Positions 8,043-15,403 of a stretch of DNA of 64,000 nt are shown in pieces. Numbering within the stretch: position 1 is the first letter of the stretch; every line of letters starts with the position of its first letter. The stretch lies in NCBI RefSeq assembly GCF_947491715.1, contig NZ_CANLKR010000010.1, positions 62,001-126,000 of the forward strand, in the 5' to 3' direction. A program made the translations under genes and the position numbers. This DNA is from an uncultured Shewanella sp. GTDB lineage: Bacteria; Pseudomonadota; Gammaproteobacteria; Enterobacterales; Shewanellaceae. The notes under the pieces are model-generated. The model saw only the letters and a list, made by a program, of their open reading frames with translations, was not told the DNA's origin and ran no database searches.

Positions 8043-9289
8043 GGTAAGTGTAAGCTAAATGTCGTTTGGCCTTGACTACTTTTTAATGTGGCATTGCCTT
8101 GGTGTTTATCCATTATACGTTTAACAATAGCCAGTCCCAGTCCGTACCCCCTTGGGCCTTGTTTTTGCTTCTCTTGACTTCGATAGAAAGGTTCAAATAT
8201 TCTTTCTCGTTCTGTAAGTGGAATGCCTTCACCATCATCAGTGACTGATATTTCAATCTCTTTTTCATTTTGCCTGACTTCAACGATAACGGACTTATGG
8301 CCAAACTTTTGGGCATTCGTGATTAAATTTTGTAGGGCTCTATCGATTAATATAGCATTGATGGTGGCAATGACAGGGCTTTTATGAGGAATAAAAGAGA
8401 TGATGTTTTTTTGATGAGCTTGCAATCTTTTGATTGTTTTTTCGACTAATTGGTTAAGCTCAACTGACTCAAATTTGGGTTGCTGAAATTGAGGATCTAG
8501 GCTGGTGTAGCTTAACAACTCTGCTAACAGGGCTTCAATTTCATCAATATCATGGTTGGTATTCTCAACCAGTTGGTTTTGATTTGGCAGATAGGGTTTT
8601 GCATATTGTAATATGAGTGCAAGGGCAAACTTTAATCGAGATAACGGGGTACGGATCTCATGGGATACGGCATTCAGGAGATGAGTTTGATTATCGATAA
8701 GTTGGGTAATATGATGTGCCATTTTATTAAAAGTAAGACTTAAATCATTGACTTGAGAGCGATTTGTTAACGTAGTGCGAGTATCCCATTTGGCCTTGTT
8801 TAATTGTTTTGCTGAGGCTTTGAGTTTGGTTAAATCTTTTGATAAAGGCCAAATCAATATGAATAGAATGACAATTATTGATAGGAATAAAAATAAATTG
8901 AAAATGTTTTTTAGTGTCTCATTTTTGGTTACAGTAAGGGGGCCAATCACTAAAACTTGATTGTTTACCGAGATGAAATGCAGTTCATTATCTGTCTTAG
9001 TCGACACACTAAGAATTGCGTCACTTTTCAGTTGCTCTTTATTGATTAAAGTGACTTTATTGATATCCACAAGTGTTAATGGCAAATTAGCAAAATGGGT
9101 ACTATTTCTTAGGTATAAAATACGTTCGTATTCAGGTAATTGGGATAAAACTTGTGCTAATACTATGAAAGAAGCGTTTTCAATGGATTTTTGGTTTGTC
9201 TGATCTTGCCAAAGATAATCTAATGTCCAGCCTATGCCAAGAAAGCTTAGGCTGAGCAGAAGATAAAAGCTGATAAAAAGACGTTTCAC
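8003..9289 (-). CDS. Sensor histidine kinase, RstB-like
   Basis: 428 residues. TM1 is at about residues 3-25, a periplasmic sensor of about 100 residues follows, and TM2 is at about 128-149. Next come HAMP (about 150-200) and HisKA with phospho-accepting His210 in NAVSHEIRTPLSRL. The HATPase domain shows the N box NLITNAQKFG (about 321-330), G1 DDGEGIP (351-357) and G2 GYGLGLAI (381-388). It phosphorylates the regulator encoded 15 bases upstream. Together with the DUF3019 gene, the arrangement matches an RstA/RstB-type envelope sensing operon. The signal is unknown. Confidence 0.88.
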   Translation of the reverse strand: MKRLFISFYLLLSLSFLGIGWTLDYLWQDQTNQKSIENASFIVLAQVLSQLPEYERILYLRNSTHFANLPLTLVDINKVTLINKEQLKSDAILSVSTKTDNELHFISVNNQVLVIGPLTVTKNETLKNIFNLFLFLSIIVILFILIWPLSKDLTKLKASAKQLNKAKWDTRTTLTNRSQVNDLSLTFNKMAHHITQLIDNQTHLLNAVSHEIRTPLSRLKFALALILQYAKPYLPNQNQLVENTNHDIDEIEALLAELLSYTSLDPQFQQPKFESVELNQLVEKTIKRLQAHQKNIISFIPHKSPVIATINAILIDRALQNLITNAQKFGHKSVIVEVRQNEKEIEISVTDDGEGIPLTERERIFEPFYRSQEKQKQGPRGYGLGLAIVKRIMDKHQGNATLKSSQGQTTFSLHLPHSAESKSNSPFE

Positions 9290-9304
9290 TTTATCAACCT
9301 AGGA

Positions 9305-10018
9305 TCAGTTATTCCAAGCTTCTGGGGCAAACAAATAGCCTTGTCCCCATACTGTTTTGATCCTAAAAGGTGTTTCAATATTATCACCCAGTTTTTTTCT
9401 TAAACGTGAAATTCTGACATCGATTTTTCTATCTTTGCCATCAAAATCAATATTGAGTAGATATTGATAGATGTATTGCCTGCTTAATACTTGACCGGCT
9501 TGAGAAGCGAGTAACCACAACAACTCAAATTCATGATTGGTAAGATCTATTTCCGTTTGCCCTAGACGAATTACCTGAGTATGAGGATCAATACTCAACT
9601 TTCCAAAGCTTAAACAGTGAGATTCAGTTTTTTGGGGTTGAAGTTTTCTTTTTAATAAATTGTTAATTCTCGCCAATAATAGAGCAGGATCGATAGGCTT
9701 AACGATATAGTCATCAGCCCCCATTTCCAGTCCTTTAATTTGATCTTCATTGGATGCAAGGGCACTCATTAACAAAATGGGGCCTGAAAAATAATCAGGC
9801 AATTTTTCACATAAAGTTAATCCGTCCATTCCTGGCAGCATAATATCAAGAATGATGATATCAGGTTTGTAATGGATTAAGCGTTTTAAGACGGTGTCAC
9901 CTCGACGTTCAACTTCCACGTGCATGCCATGTGACTTTAAATAATCCACAATTAAGTTAGCGAGACGGATATCGTCTTCTACTAATAGGACTCTATGATT
10001 AGATTGGGGGAGGGTCAT
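9305..10018 (-). CDS. OmpR/PhoB-family response regulator, RstA-like
   Basis: 237 residues. The receiver domain has acidic residues VEDD (13-16), phospho-acceptor Asp58 (IILDIMLPGMDG) and Lys107 (IVKPID). A winged-helix DNA-binding domain follows (FELLWLLASQAGQVLSR, then RKIDVRISRLRKKLGD). I place the start at the ATG at 10016-10018, overlapping the stop of the upstream DUF3019 gene (TAATG) with GGAG nine bases before it. A longer reading from 10033 would add five residues and destroy that Shine-Dalgarno. It is the middle gene of the DUF3019-regulator-kinase operon. Confidence 0.9.
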   Translation of the reverse strand: MTLPQSNHRVLLVEDDIRLANLIVDYLKSHGMHVEVERRGDTVLKRLIHYKPDIIILDIMLPGMDGLTLCEKLPDYFSGPILLMSALASNEDQIKGLEMGADDYIVKPIDPALLLARINNLLKRKLQPQKTESHCLSFGKLSIDPHTQVIRLGQTEIDLTNHEFELLWLLASQAGQVLSRQYIYQYLLNIDFDGKDRKIDVRISRLRKKLGDNIETPFRIKTVWGQGYLFAPEAWNN

Positions 10019-10431
10019 TAGAATAGACTCCATGCGTTGCGAAATAGTCGCCTTAAATGTGACATAGAAGTAGGACTGTCTTTACATTCAGTACCTACTA
10101 GTGTTTTATTTGTTTCTTTATCTATCATTTTGAATATATTAACTTTTATTCTTCTATCGTTGAGTGTTAATAACTTACTTACGGGTGAGCTTTTACACCA
10201 TTGTATGATTTCATGATAGCTTGATAAAATATATGTTGGTTTAAAAATGTTAAGTTTACACTTTATTTCGACTTGCAAATAACAAAGAAGTTGCCTTGTT
10301 GATGTAATACAAAGTTCTGGGAAAAGTTGTAATATGGGTAGGTTTTTGTTTTTAGCTGCATTAGCTTCTCCACACATCAGAGCATGAGTGTTAAAAGTGA
10401 CGTATATTAATTTAATGATAGATCGTTGCAC
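10018..10431 (-). CDS. DUF3019 family protein
   Basis: 137 residues, probably exported: a modestly hydrophobic N-terminus (IIKLIYVTFNTHALMCGEANA) ends in a possible AxA cleavage site. The mature part fits DUF3019 in its pattern P-x-L-C-I-T near residue 40, a second Cys (LLCYLQV), the KCKLNIF strand, an Ile-Ile-Gln-Trp-Cys segment and the RRIKVNIF strand. The cysteines could form two disulfides. Function is unknown. In Shewanella-type genomes this family is commonly encoded beside an RstA/RstB-like pair, as here, where it overlaps the regulator by one base (TAATG). It could be the sensed or regulated periplasmic partner; that is inference. Confidence 0.7.
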   Translation of the reverse strand: MQRSIIKLIYVTFNTHALMCGEANAAKNKNLPILQLFPELCITSTRQLLCYLQVEIKCKLNIFKPTYILSSYHEIIQWCKSSPVSKLLTLNDRRIKVNIFKMIDKETNKTLVGTECKDSPTSMSHLRRLFRNAWSLF

Positions 10432-11014
10432 TTATTGTAAAACCTATTTCTGACAGTGTTTAAATAAAATCATCATGCTTGTCTATGACAAGGTTTATAT
10501 GTTAAATGTTAAGGTGTCATTCTTTTAGTTTAGTCCTTAATCGAAAATTGTCATTGATAGAAAGAAAGCGGATCAAAAAGGGCTTGGGAAAGAAAGATAT
10601 TTTATCTTTGATCAACATATGCCTTGAAGAGGGGGTGATCTTGCTATCATTTGCTGGTTATTTAGTCGGAGTTGTCTGGTTTAATAAACATATATGACTG
10701 ATTGCAACATTAAAATGAGCATATTCATAAGTAACGTTATAAGTTTAATCCTTATTTATCCGATTTGTTTGTTTTACAGACAAAATAAGGAGCTTATGAA
10801 TTTGTTTTTTCTCGCCTACCATAGAACCGATATCCGTAGGCTTTAGAATACCATTTCTAGGGTAATTCAGTAGTGTTTATATGGGCATTGATGCAAAGTG
10901 ATACAGCTTGTCTGGAAATGTTCTGAAAATATTGTTAATTAAAGGTAGAAACCGAAAGTGAGTGTTGTAATCACGAAGTGAGAACTGCACATTCAGTTTC
11001 TATTCATCTTTAGC
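10432..11014. other. 583-base intergenic region upstream of the DUF3019 operon
   Basis: AT-rich, holding the operon promoter and the space downstream of the YcxB-like gene. A 63-codon plus-strand frame (10506-10697) has no Shine-Dalgarno and no recognisable family. I see no MipA/OmpV gene, which often stands here in relatives, and no convincing remnant of one. Confidence 0.45.
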
Positions 11015-11494
11015 TTATTTTTTCACTTTATTGCTGATAAATTTAATGATGACGTTATTGAGATGTTGGTTAGATAGATAATGACGTGCTTTACCATGGA
11101 AAACAATGAAGCCTTTTTCTGTTTTTATCACTTGACTGACCTCACTCCAAGGGAGGGTCTTGTTGACATAATAAGAATGAATTTGAATATGCTGCTCATT
11201 GATTGTCAGTCGAATATCGCTATTAGCGGCTTTACTGAACATTTGTCGCATTAGCCACCAAGATTTTTGAAATTTGACACTTAATGCTTCAAGTATTCCT
11301 AGCGCAATTAAGAACCATGATGCATATGAGTTTAGCTGAGTCAGTAGCATTGCAGTGCCTACAATGATAAAAAATAATGATTTATTGTATTTTTTTATTG
11401 ATGTTGAGGTTGTTGTTGTGGATTGCTCATAGCATTCGATAAAATACTGTTTATCCAGCTTATATTGGCAGGTAAATTCATTTACAGAAGTCAT
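11015..11494 (-). CDS. YcxB-like membrane protein
   Basis: 159 residues. Two transmembrane helices (about 41-55 and 59-72: SLFFIIVGTAMLLTQ and ASWFLIALGILEAL) are followed by a soluble C-terminal beta-rich domain. This contains IRLTINEQHIQIHSYYVNKTLPWSEVSQVIKTEKGFIVFHG, a pattern typical of the YcxB-like C-terminal domain (trp in LPWSE, then a strand ending in a hydrophobic F-x-x-G). Function is unknown. The gene stands alone, with a MITE beyond its start. Confidence 0.65.
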   Translation of the reverse strand: MTSVNEFTCQYKLDKQYFIECYEQSTTTTSTSIKKYNKSLFFIIVGTAMLLTQLNSYASWFLIALGILEALSVKFQKSWWLMRQMFSKAANSDIRLTINEQHIQIHSYYVNKTLPWSEVSQVIKTEKGFIVFHGKARHYLSNQHLNNVIIKFISNKVKK

Positions 11495-11558
11495 ACTTTA
11501 CTCGGCATAGTTCTTGACATTGAATAGTGTAACGAAGGAGAAAGGATAAACCAATTGT

Positions 11559-11841
11559 TATACCCGTGATACTGCAAGATGTTTGTTTTCAGAGTGCGTA
11601 AAAGTGCCTAATTCAAGGCGTATTATTGCCGAAATGCTTATTGCCTTTTAAGATGATACAACGTAGAAGTCGGTGCTATTACACACTCCCAAGGGGCTGG
11701 CCTCTTTATATGTAAAAGCGAGGCCTTTTATTACTGTGTTATTAAACACCGGCTTAGAATGACTAGGCTCGATGTTCAATGCCTTGTCTAAAAGGCTTTT
11801 AATTCCAGCTGAATCCTGCAGCTTGCAGTATCACGGGTATA
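11559..11841 (+). mobile_element. MITE copy 1 (283 bp, terminal inverted repeats)
   Basis: A non-coding element with 23-base terminal inverted repeats: left TATACCCGTGATACTGCAAG..., right ending in ...CTTGCAGTATCACGGGTATA, with one mismatch between the arms. The interior is clearly homologous, in opposite orientation, to 31962-32228. Shared blocks include AAAAGTGCCTAATTCAAGGC, TGCTTATTGCCTTTTAAG, CTTAGAATGACTA and AAAAGGCTTTTAATTCCAGC. It inserts between the YcxB-like gene and the SDR gene. It has no transposase and so must move, if at all, by an enzyme encoded elsewhere. The ends suggest a TA target. Confidence 0.88.
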
Positions 11842-11916
11842 TGTGGTTAAGTTGATTTACATTCTATCTCATTATTATTAGTCTGCTTATTTATCAGTGA
11901 GCACAAGGATATAGGC

Positions 11917-12663
11917 ATGCGACAGAATATTTTGATTACAGGGGCAAGTTCAGGCTTGGGGCGAGGAATGGCTATTGAGTTTGCCAAAAAAGGGCGAAAT
12001 CTAGCCTTATGTGCAAGACGTATCGAGATGCTTGAAGAGTTAAAACAAACTTTACTTAACTTGAACCCCAATATTAAGGTAGTCGTCAAGCAATTGGATG
12101 TTACTGAACATAATCAAGTTTTTGATGTTTTTAATGAATGTAATAATGTGTTATCAGGACTTGATCGTATTATTATTAATGCTGGAATTGGTAAAGGGGT
12201 GACCATAGGGAGTGGCTCTTTTAATATTAACAAACAAACGGCTGAAACCAATTTTATTGCGTCATTAGCGCAAGCTGAAGCCGCGATGGAAATCTTTAGA
12301 GAGAAAAATGCAGGTCATCTAGTGACAATTTCTTCATTTAGCGCTTTAAGAGGCTTTAGGCGTGCCCTTACTGTTTATGCAGCAACGAAAGCGGCGTTAT
12401 CTTCTTTAACTGAGGGGATTCGAATCGATTGCATGGGGACCCCTATTAATGTCACTTGTGTACATCCCGGTTTCATTCGCAGTGAAATGAATGAAAAAGT
12501 GAAAAAAGTCCCTTTTATTGTTGATACAGAAACGGGATGTCGAGCGATAGTTAAAGGAATTGAGGCTGAAAAAGCCATTTGTTACGCACCAAGCTGGCCA
12601 TGGGCGTGGATGCAATGGTTAGTCCGTGTTGTTCCTGCTCGATTTTTGAAAAATATGAGTTAG
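11917..12663 (+). CDS. Short-chain dehydrogenase/reductase
   Basis: 248 residues of the classical SDR fold. The cofactor motif is TGASSGLGRG (residues 8-17) followed by CARR, where the basic residues favour NADP(H). NAG is seen in IINAGIGKG. The catalytic Ser lies in TISSFSALRG and the YxxxK motif in YAATKAA. The C-terminal VHPGFIRSEMN is the usual substrate-loop segment. The hydrophobic C-terminus (WPWAWMQWLVRVVPARF) suggests membrane association and a lipophilic substrate. The gene stands alone downstream of MITE copy 1. Substrate unknown. Confidence 0.85.
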   Translation: MRQNILITGASSGLGRGMAIEFAKKGRNLALCARRIEMLEELKQTLLNLNPNIKVVVKQLDVTEHNQVFDVFNECNNVLSGLDRIIINAGIGKGVTIGSGSFNINKQTAETNFIASLAQAEAAMEIFREKNAGHLVTISSFSALRGFRRALTVYAATKAALSSLTEGIRIDCMGTPINVTCVHPGFIRSEMNEKVKKVPFIVDTETGCRAIVKGIEAEKAICYAPSWPWAWMQWLVRVVPARFLKNMS

Positions 12664-12738
12664 CGTAAGGAAAACTTCTATCCTAAAGCCATCGCTTGTT
12701 GGCTTAGGGACAGAAGGGTCTCGATAGAGGTTGTGTTA

Positions 12739-13158
12739 TTAATCGTATTGATTACGTTCACTAGGTACATCACTTTTATATTGTACAAATTCCACTTCGT
12801 AGCCATCGGGATCGATGTAGTAAACGTTTTCTCGGTGAGGGTTGTCAGCGCCCTCTTTGTCGACGTCATAGCCAATGGCTTTTAATCGATTGATGATCCC
12901 TTGTAGATCGTGAGTGACAAACGCAAAGTGAGCTAGGCCGACTTGATGTCCACTGAGATTACGGTTCTCACCTTCACCACTATCATTGAGGCTTAAGTAT
13001 TGATAATCATCACCGAAGTGGACCCAATTCCTCGGTTTTCCGTACCAACTCCCTTTATCACCGCCGCGTATACGCCAATGTGGAAAAATGGCTTGATAAA
13101 AGTGCAGTGATGTTGAAATGTCCTTAACGACAAGATTAATGTGTTCGAGTTGGATCAT
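12739..13158 (-). CDS. VOC (glyoxalase/dioxygenase superfamily) protein
   Basis: 139 residues with one vicinal-oxygen-chelate domain. It has the opening LEHINLVVKDISTSLHFYQAIF, the middle GLAHFAFVTHDL and the closing VYYIDPDGYEVEFVQY. Candidate metal ligands are His6, a His in the second beta-alpha-beta repeat (AHFAF) and the Glu in EVEF. Substrate cannot be read from sequence; resistance-type and glyoxalase-type proteins share these motifs. It is followed, on the same strand and 62 bases upstream, by the FMN reductase gene, so the two may form one transcript. Confidence 0.82.
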   Translation of the reverse strand: MIQLEHINLVVKDISTSLHFYQAIFPHWRIRGGDKGSWYGKPRNWVHFGDDYQYLSLNDSGEGENRNLSGHQVGLAHFAFVTHDLQGIINRLKAIGYDVDKEGADNPHRENVYYIDPDGYEVEFVQYKSDVPSERNQYD

Positions 13159-13220
13159 GACTTTCTCCTTAAAATCTATTTTACTGTTTAATATTGATTG
13201 AACTGGTTTGTTAATACGGC

Positions 13221-13829
13221 TTACATACCGTAAGCATATTCTTGCTGTTTAGGAAAAGGCGTAGCGCTGTGTTGTTGTCGGATTGAGAACAGTGCTTTGG
13301 CATATTGGTGCAGCATATGCGTACTGTAATCGATTCTTTCTCTTAATGATTTATCTCTTTCGCTTGTGATTGCCTGAGCATTTAATACTTCTATGACATT
13401 GCGAATGATTAAATGATCAGGCGTGGCCACCAGTTTGTTGTTTTTTAATGCGTTCATGCGCAGCTCTGCAATCGGATATGCGCCACTTATGCCACTCACT
13501 ACCGACACTAATAAAGCCGGCTTATGCGCAGTATCTTGGTTGTCACACATGAGCAGAAAGTTTTTTAGCAGTGGTGATGCCATACCGCCCCATTCTGGAG
13601 TAATTAAAATCAGAGCATCGGCTTGTTTAACTTGCTGGCTAATGAAAGGCCAAGTACTGCTATCTTGTGATTTTGTTTGGCTTTCTCCATCCCAAAAAGG
13701 GAGTGCGTAGCGGCACAGTTCTAAGTGGCTAACCTCATTAAAATCTTTATTATTATCATATAAGTACTGTGCTACTTTGGCACTTTGTGAGCCTTCCCGC
13801 TGGCTGCTACTGACAATGAGTAATTTCAT
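13221..13829 (-). CDS. NADPH-dependent FMN reductase family protein
   Basis: 202 residues with a flavodoxin-like fold. The N-terminal phosphate-binding loop is LLIVSSSQREGSQSAKVAQYL, and the family motif ALILITPEWGGMASPLLKNFL (about residues 74-94) contacts FMN. Members reduce free flavin or quinones and azo compounds. It is divergent from a regulator gene, with a dense palindromic operator between them (13865-13907), so it is probably the regulator's target. An AAGGA Shine-Dalgarno lies ten bases before the ATG. Confidence 0.85.
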   Translation of the reverse strand: MKLLIVSSSQREGSQSAKVAQYLYDNNKDFNEVSHLELCRYALPFWDGESQTKSQDSSTWPFISQQVKQADALILITPEWGGMASPLLKNFLLMCDNQDTAHKPALLVSVVSGISGAYPIAELRMNALKNNKLVATPDHLIIRNVIEVLNAQAITSERDKSLRERIDYSTHMLHQYAKALFSIRQQHSATPFPKQQEYAYGM

Positions 13830-13864
13830 TTTTCGTTATTCCTTTTGTTTACTTCTGTTATATA

Positions 13865-13907
13865 AAGTAAATGCTTTACTTAATAAAGTAAAGAAAAAAG
13901 TTTACTT
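13865..13907. promoter_or_regulatory. Operator: four alternating AAGTAAA / TTTACTT half-sites
   Basis: AAGTAAA (13865-13871), TTTACTT (13875-13881), AAGTAAA (13886-13892) and TTTACTT (13901-13907) alternate in orientation. Adjacent pairs make perfect palindromes: 7-base arms around a 3-base spacer, and CTTTACTT/AAGTAAAG around 4 bases (13874-13893). The array lies between the divergent FMN reductase and regulator genes, 36 bases from the reductase start. It is probably the binding site of the adjacent helix-turn-helix regulator. Confidence 0.72.
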
Positions 13908-13990
13908 AATTTGCATATCAGTAATAATAGTGGGCGAGTAATATGATGGATATTCAGTATTGATGGATAAAGTAATAAAGGAGGGCGGAA

Positions 13991-14608
13991 GTGAAAACCA
14001 GTGAAAAAATAGTACAAATGTTAAAAACTCAAGGACCATTGACAGCAAAAGTATTAGCAGAGGAGTTAAGGTTAACGACCATGGGGGTGCGTCAGCATTT
14101 ACAGGGCTTAGAAGACAGTGGCGATGTTATTTTTGAAGATAAAAAAGCGGCAAGAGGCCGACCTACCCGTTTTTGGTCTCTCACGAAGCAAAGCAATAAC
14201 CATTTTACGGACCGCCATCCAGAACTAACAGTGCAATTAATTGATTCGGTTAAAACGATTTTTGGTGAGCAAGGGTTAGAGCAACTCATTGAGCACAGAG
14301 AGTTGGCGTCTTTGGAGCTGTACCTTAGCGCGATGGACAGCAAAACCGATTTAATTGAAAAGCTAGAAGTGCTCAAGAAGTTGCGGACAGATGAAGGTTA
14401 TATGGCTAGTATTGAGCAAGAGGAAGATATTTTATGGTTGTTAGAGAATCATTGTCCTATTTGCGCTGCGGCGAGCCAATGTTTAAACTTTTGTCGCTCT
14501 GAGCTACAGCTTTTTCAGCGGTTATTTGAAGGTTGTGCCACCGTGAGCCGAGAAGAGCACATTATTGAAGGCGCTAGGCGCTGTGCTTATAAAATAGTAC
14601 CTATTTAG
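13991..14608 (+). CDS. ArsR/SufR-type winged-helix regulator with C-terminal cysteine cluster
   Basis: 205 residues starting at a GTG with a strong AAGGAGGG nine bases upstream. The N-terminal winged helix (1-70) has QGPLTAKVLAEEL as first helices, TTMGVRQHLQGLEDSG as recognition helix, and the wing KKAARGRPTRFWSLT. The C-terminal domain carries CPICAAASQCLNFC, then GCATVSREEHIIEGARRCAYKI. This matches the four-cysteine arrangement (C-x-x-C, C, C...C) of SufR-like Fe-S-sensing regulators. Predicted to sense an Fe-S cluster, metal or redox state and to control itself and the FMN reductase through the palindrome cluster upstream. Confidence 0.78.
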   Translation: MKTSEKIVQMLKTQGPLTAKVLAEELRLTTMGVRQHLQGLEDSGDVIFEDKKAARGRPTRFWSLTKQSNNHFTDRHPELTVQLIDSVKTIFGEQGLEQLIEHRELASLELYLSAMDSKTDLIEKLEVLKKLRTDEGYMASIEQEEDILWLLENHCPICAAASQCLNFCRSELQLFQRLFEGCATVSREEHIIEGARRCAYKIVPI

Positions 14609-14637
14609 GGTGATTATTGGAGTGTTCAGAGGTTTTC

Positions 14638-15372
14638 ATGCAGTCGAAGCGAGGCCGTTTAGACCGGTTTATCAGTAAAAAATTGCAGGTGAGTATTAAA
14701 CAAGTTCAAGTCATGCTAGCTAAAAAGCAAGTTTGGGTTGACGGTAATGCCGTTATAGCAAGGGATTTTCCCATTGATGAATTCTCTCATATTTGTGTGG
14801 ATGGAGAAACGCTGCAACGGAACCTGCCGAGTTATATCATGTTGCATAAACCTGTCGGCGTGGTTAGTGCAACGCGGGATAGGCAACATCGCACCGTGAT
14901 TGATTGTTTAGCGGCCCCTGAGTTAAATACAAGTAATATGAATATTACCGATCTTCATATTGTGGGGCGATTAGATCTCAACACTTCTGGGCTGTTACTA
15001 TTAACCAATGATGGTCGTTGGTCTAGCGCATTGATGTCACCTGAGAATAAAGTGGAAAAAGTATATCGAGTGGCATTAAAAAATCCGCTAACCCTTGACT
15101 ATATTGCCGCCTTTGCACAGGGGATGTATTTTGCCTATGAGGATATCACGACGTTACCCGCTGAGTTGGAAATCATTAGTGAGCATGTCGCACAAGTGAC
15201 CTTAATAGAAGGGCGGTATCATCAAATTAAGCGCATGTTTGGTCGTTTTCGCAATCCTGTCGTTGCATTACATCGAATATCGGTTGGGGAGATAGTCTTA
15301 GATAGTCACTTACCCGCGGGGCATTATCGAAAACTCACTAGCCCAGAAATTGCGCTTAAGGCACTCCCTTAA
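14638..15372 (+). CDS. rsuA: 16S rRNA pseudouridine synthase, RsuA family
   Basis: 244 residues. An N-terminal S4 RNA-binding domain (RLDRFISKKLQVSIKQVQVML) is followed by the RsuA/RluB/E/F catalytic domain. It has LHKPVGVVS, the active-site loop GRLDLNTSGLLLL with the nucleophilic Asp in RLD, and EGRYHQIKRMFGRF. The similarity to E. coli RsuA (pseudouridine 516 of 16S rRNA) runs over the whole length, but RluE/RluF paralogues share the motifs. I chose the ATG at 14638 with AGAGG five bases before it over a TTG at 14617. Confidence 0.83.
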   Translation: MQSKRGRLDRFISKKLQVSIKQVQVMLAKKQVWVDGNAVIARDFPIDEFSHICVDGETLQRNLPSYIMLHKPVGVVSATRDRQHRTVIDCLAAPELNTSNMNITDLHIVGRLDLNTSGLLLLTNDGRWSSALMSPENKVEKVYRVALKNPLTLDYIAAFAQGMYFAYEDITTLPAELEIISEHVAQVTLIEGRYHQIKRMFGRFRNPVVALHRISVGEIVLDSHLPAGHYRKLTSPEIALKALP

Positions 15373-15383
15373 AAGGGAGCGCC
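15360..15383. terminator. Hairpin at the rsuA / MFS convergent junction
   Basis: GGCaCTCCCT (15360-15369) and AGGGAGcGCC (15374-15383) pair around a TAAA loop with one A-C mismatch. It overlaps the rsuA stop codon. No U-run follows on either strand, so termination strength is doubtful. Confidence 0.35.
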
Positions 15384-15403
15384 TGACAGAGACTGATATT
15401 AAA

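Noticed and set aside
10506..10697. 63-codon plus-strand frame with a basic half and a C-terminal hydrophobic helix
   Set aside because: No Shine-Dalgarno, no recognisable family; the AT-rich region gives such frames by chance.
13865..13907. Half-site cluster considered as a replication origin or iteron array
   Set aside because: No DnaA boxes or initiator gene; the position between divergent regulator and target fits an operator.
14617..14637. TTG start extending the RsuA-type protein by seven residues
   Set aside because: The ATG at 14638 has AGAGG in good position and matches the start of family members.
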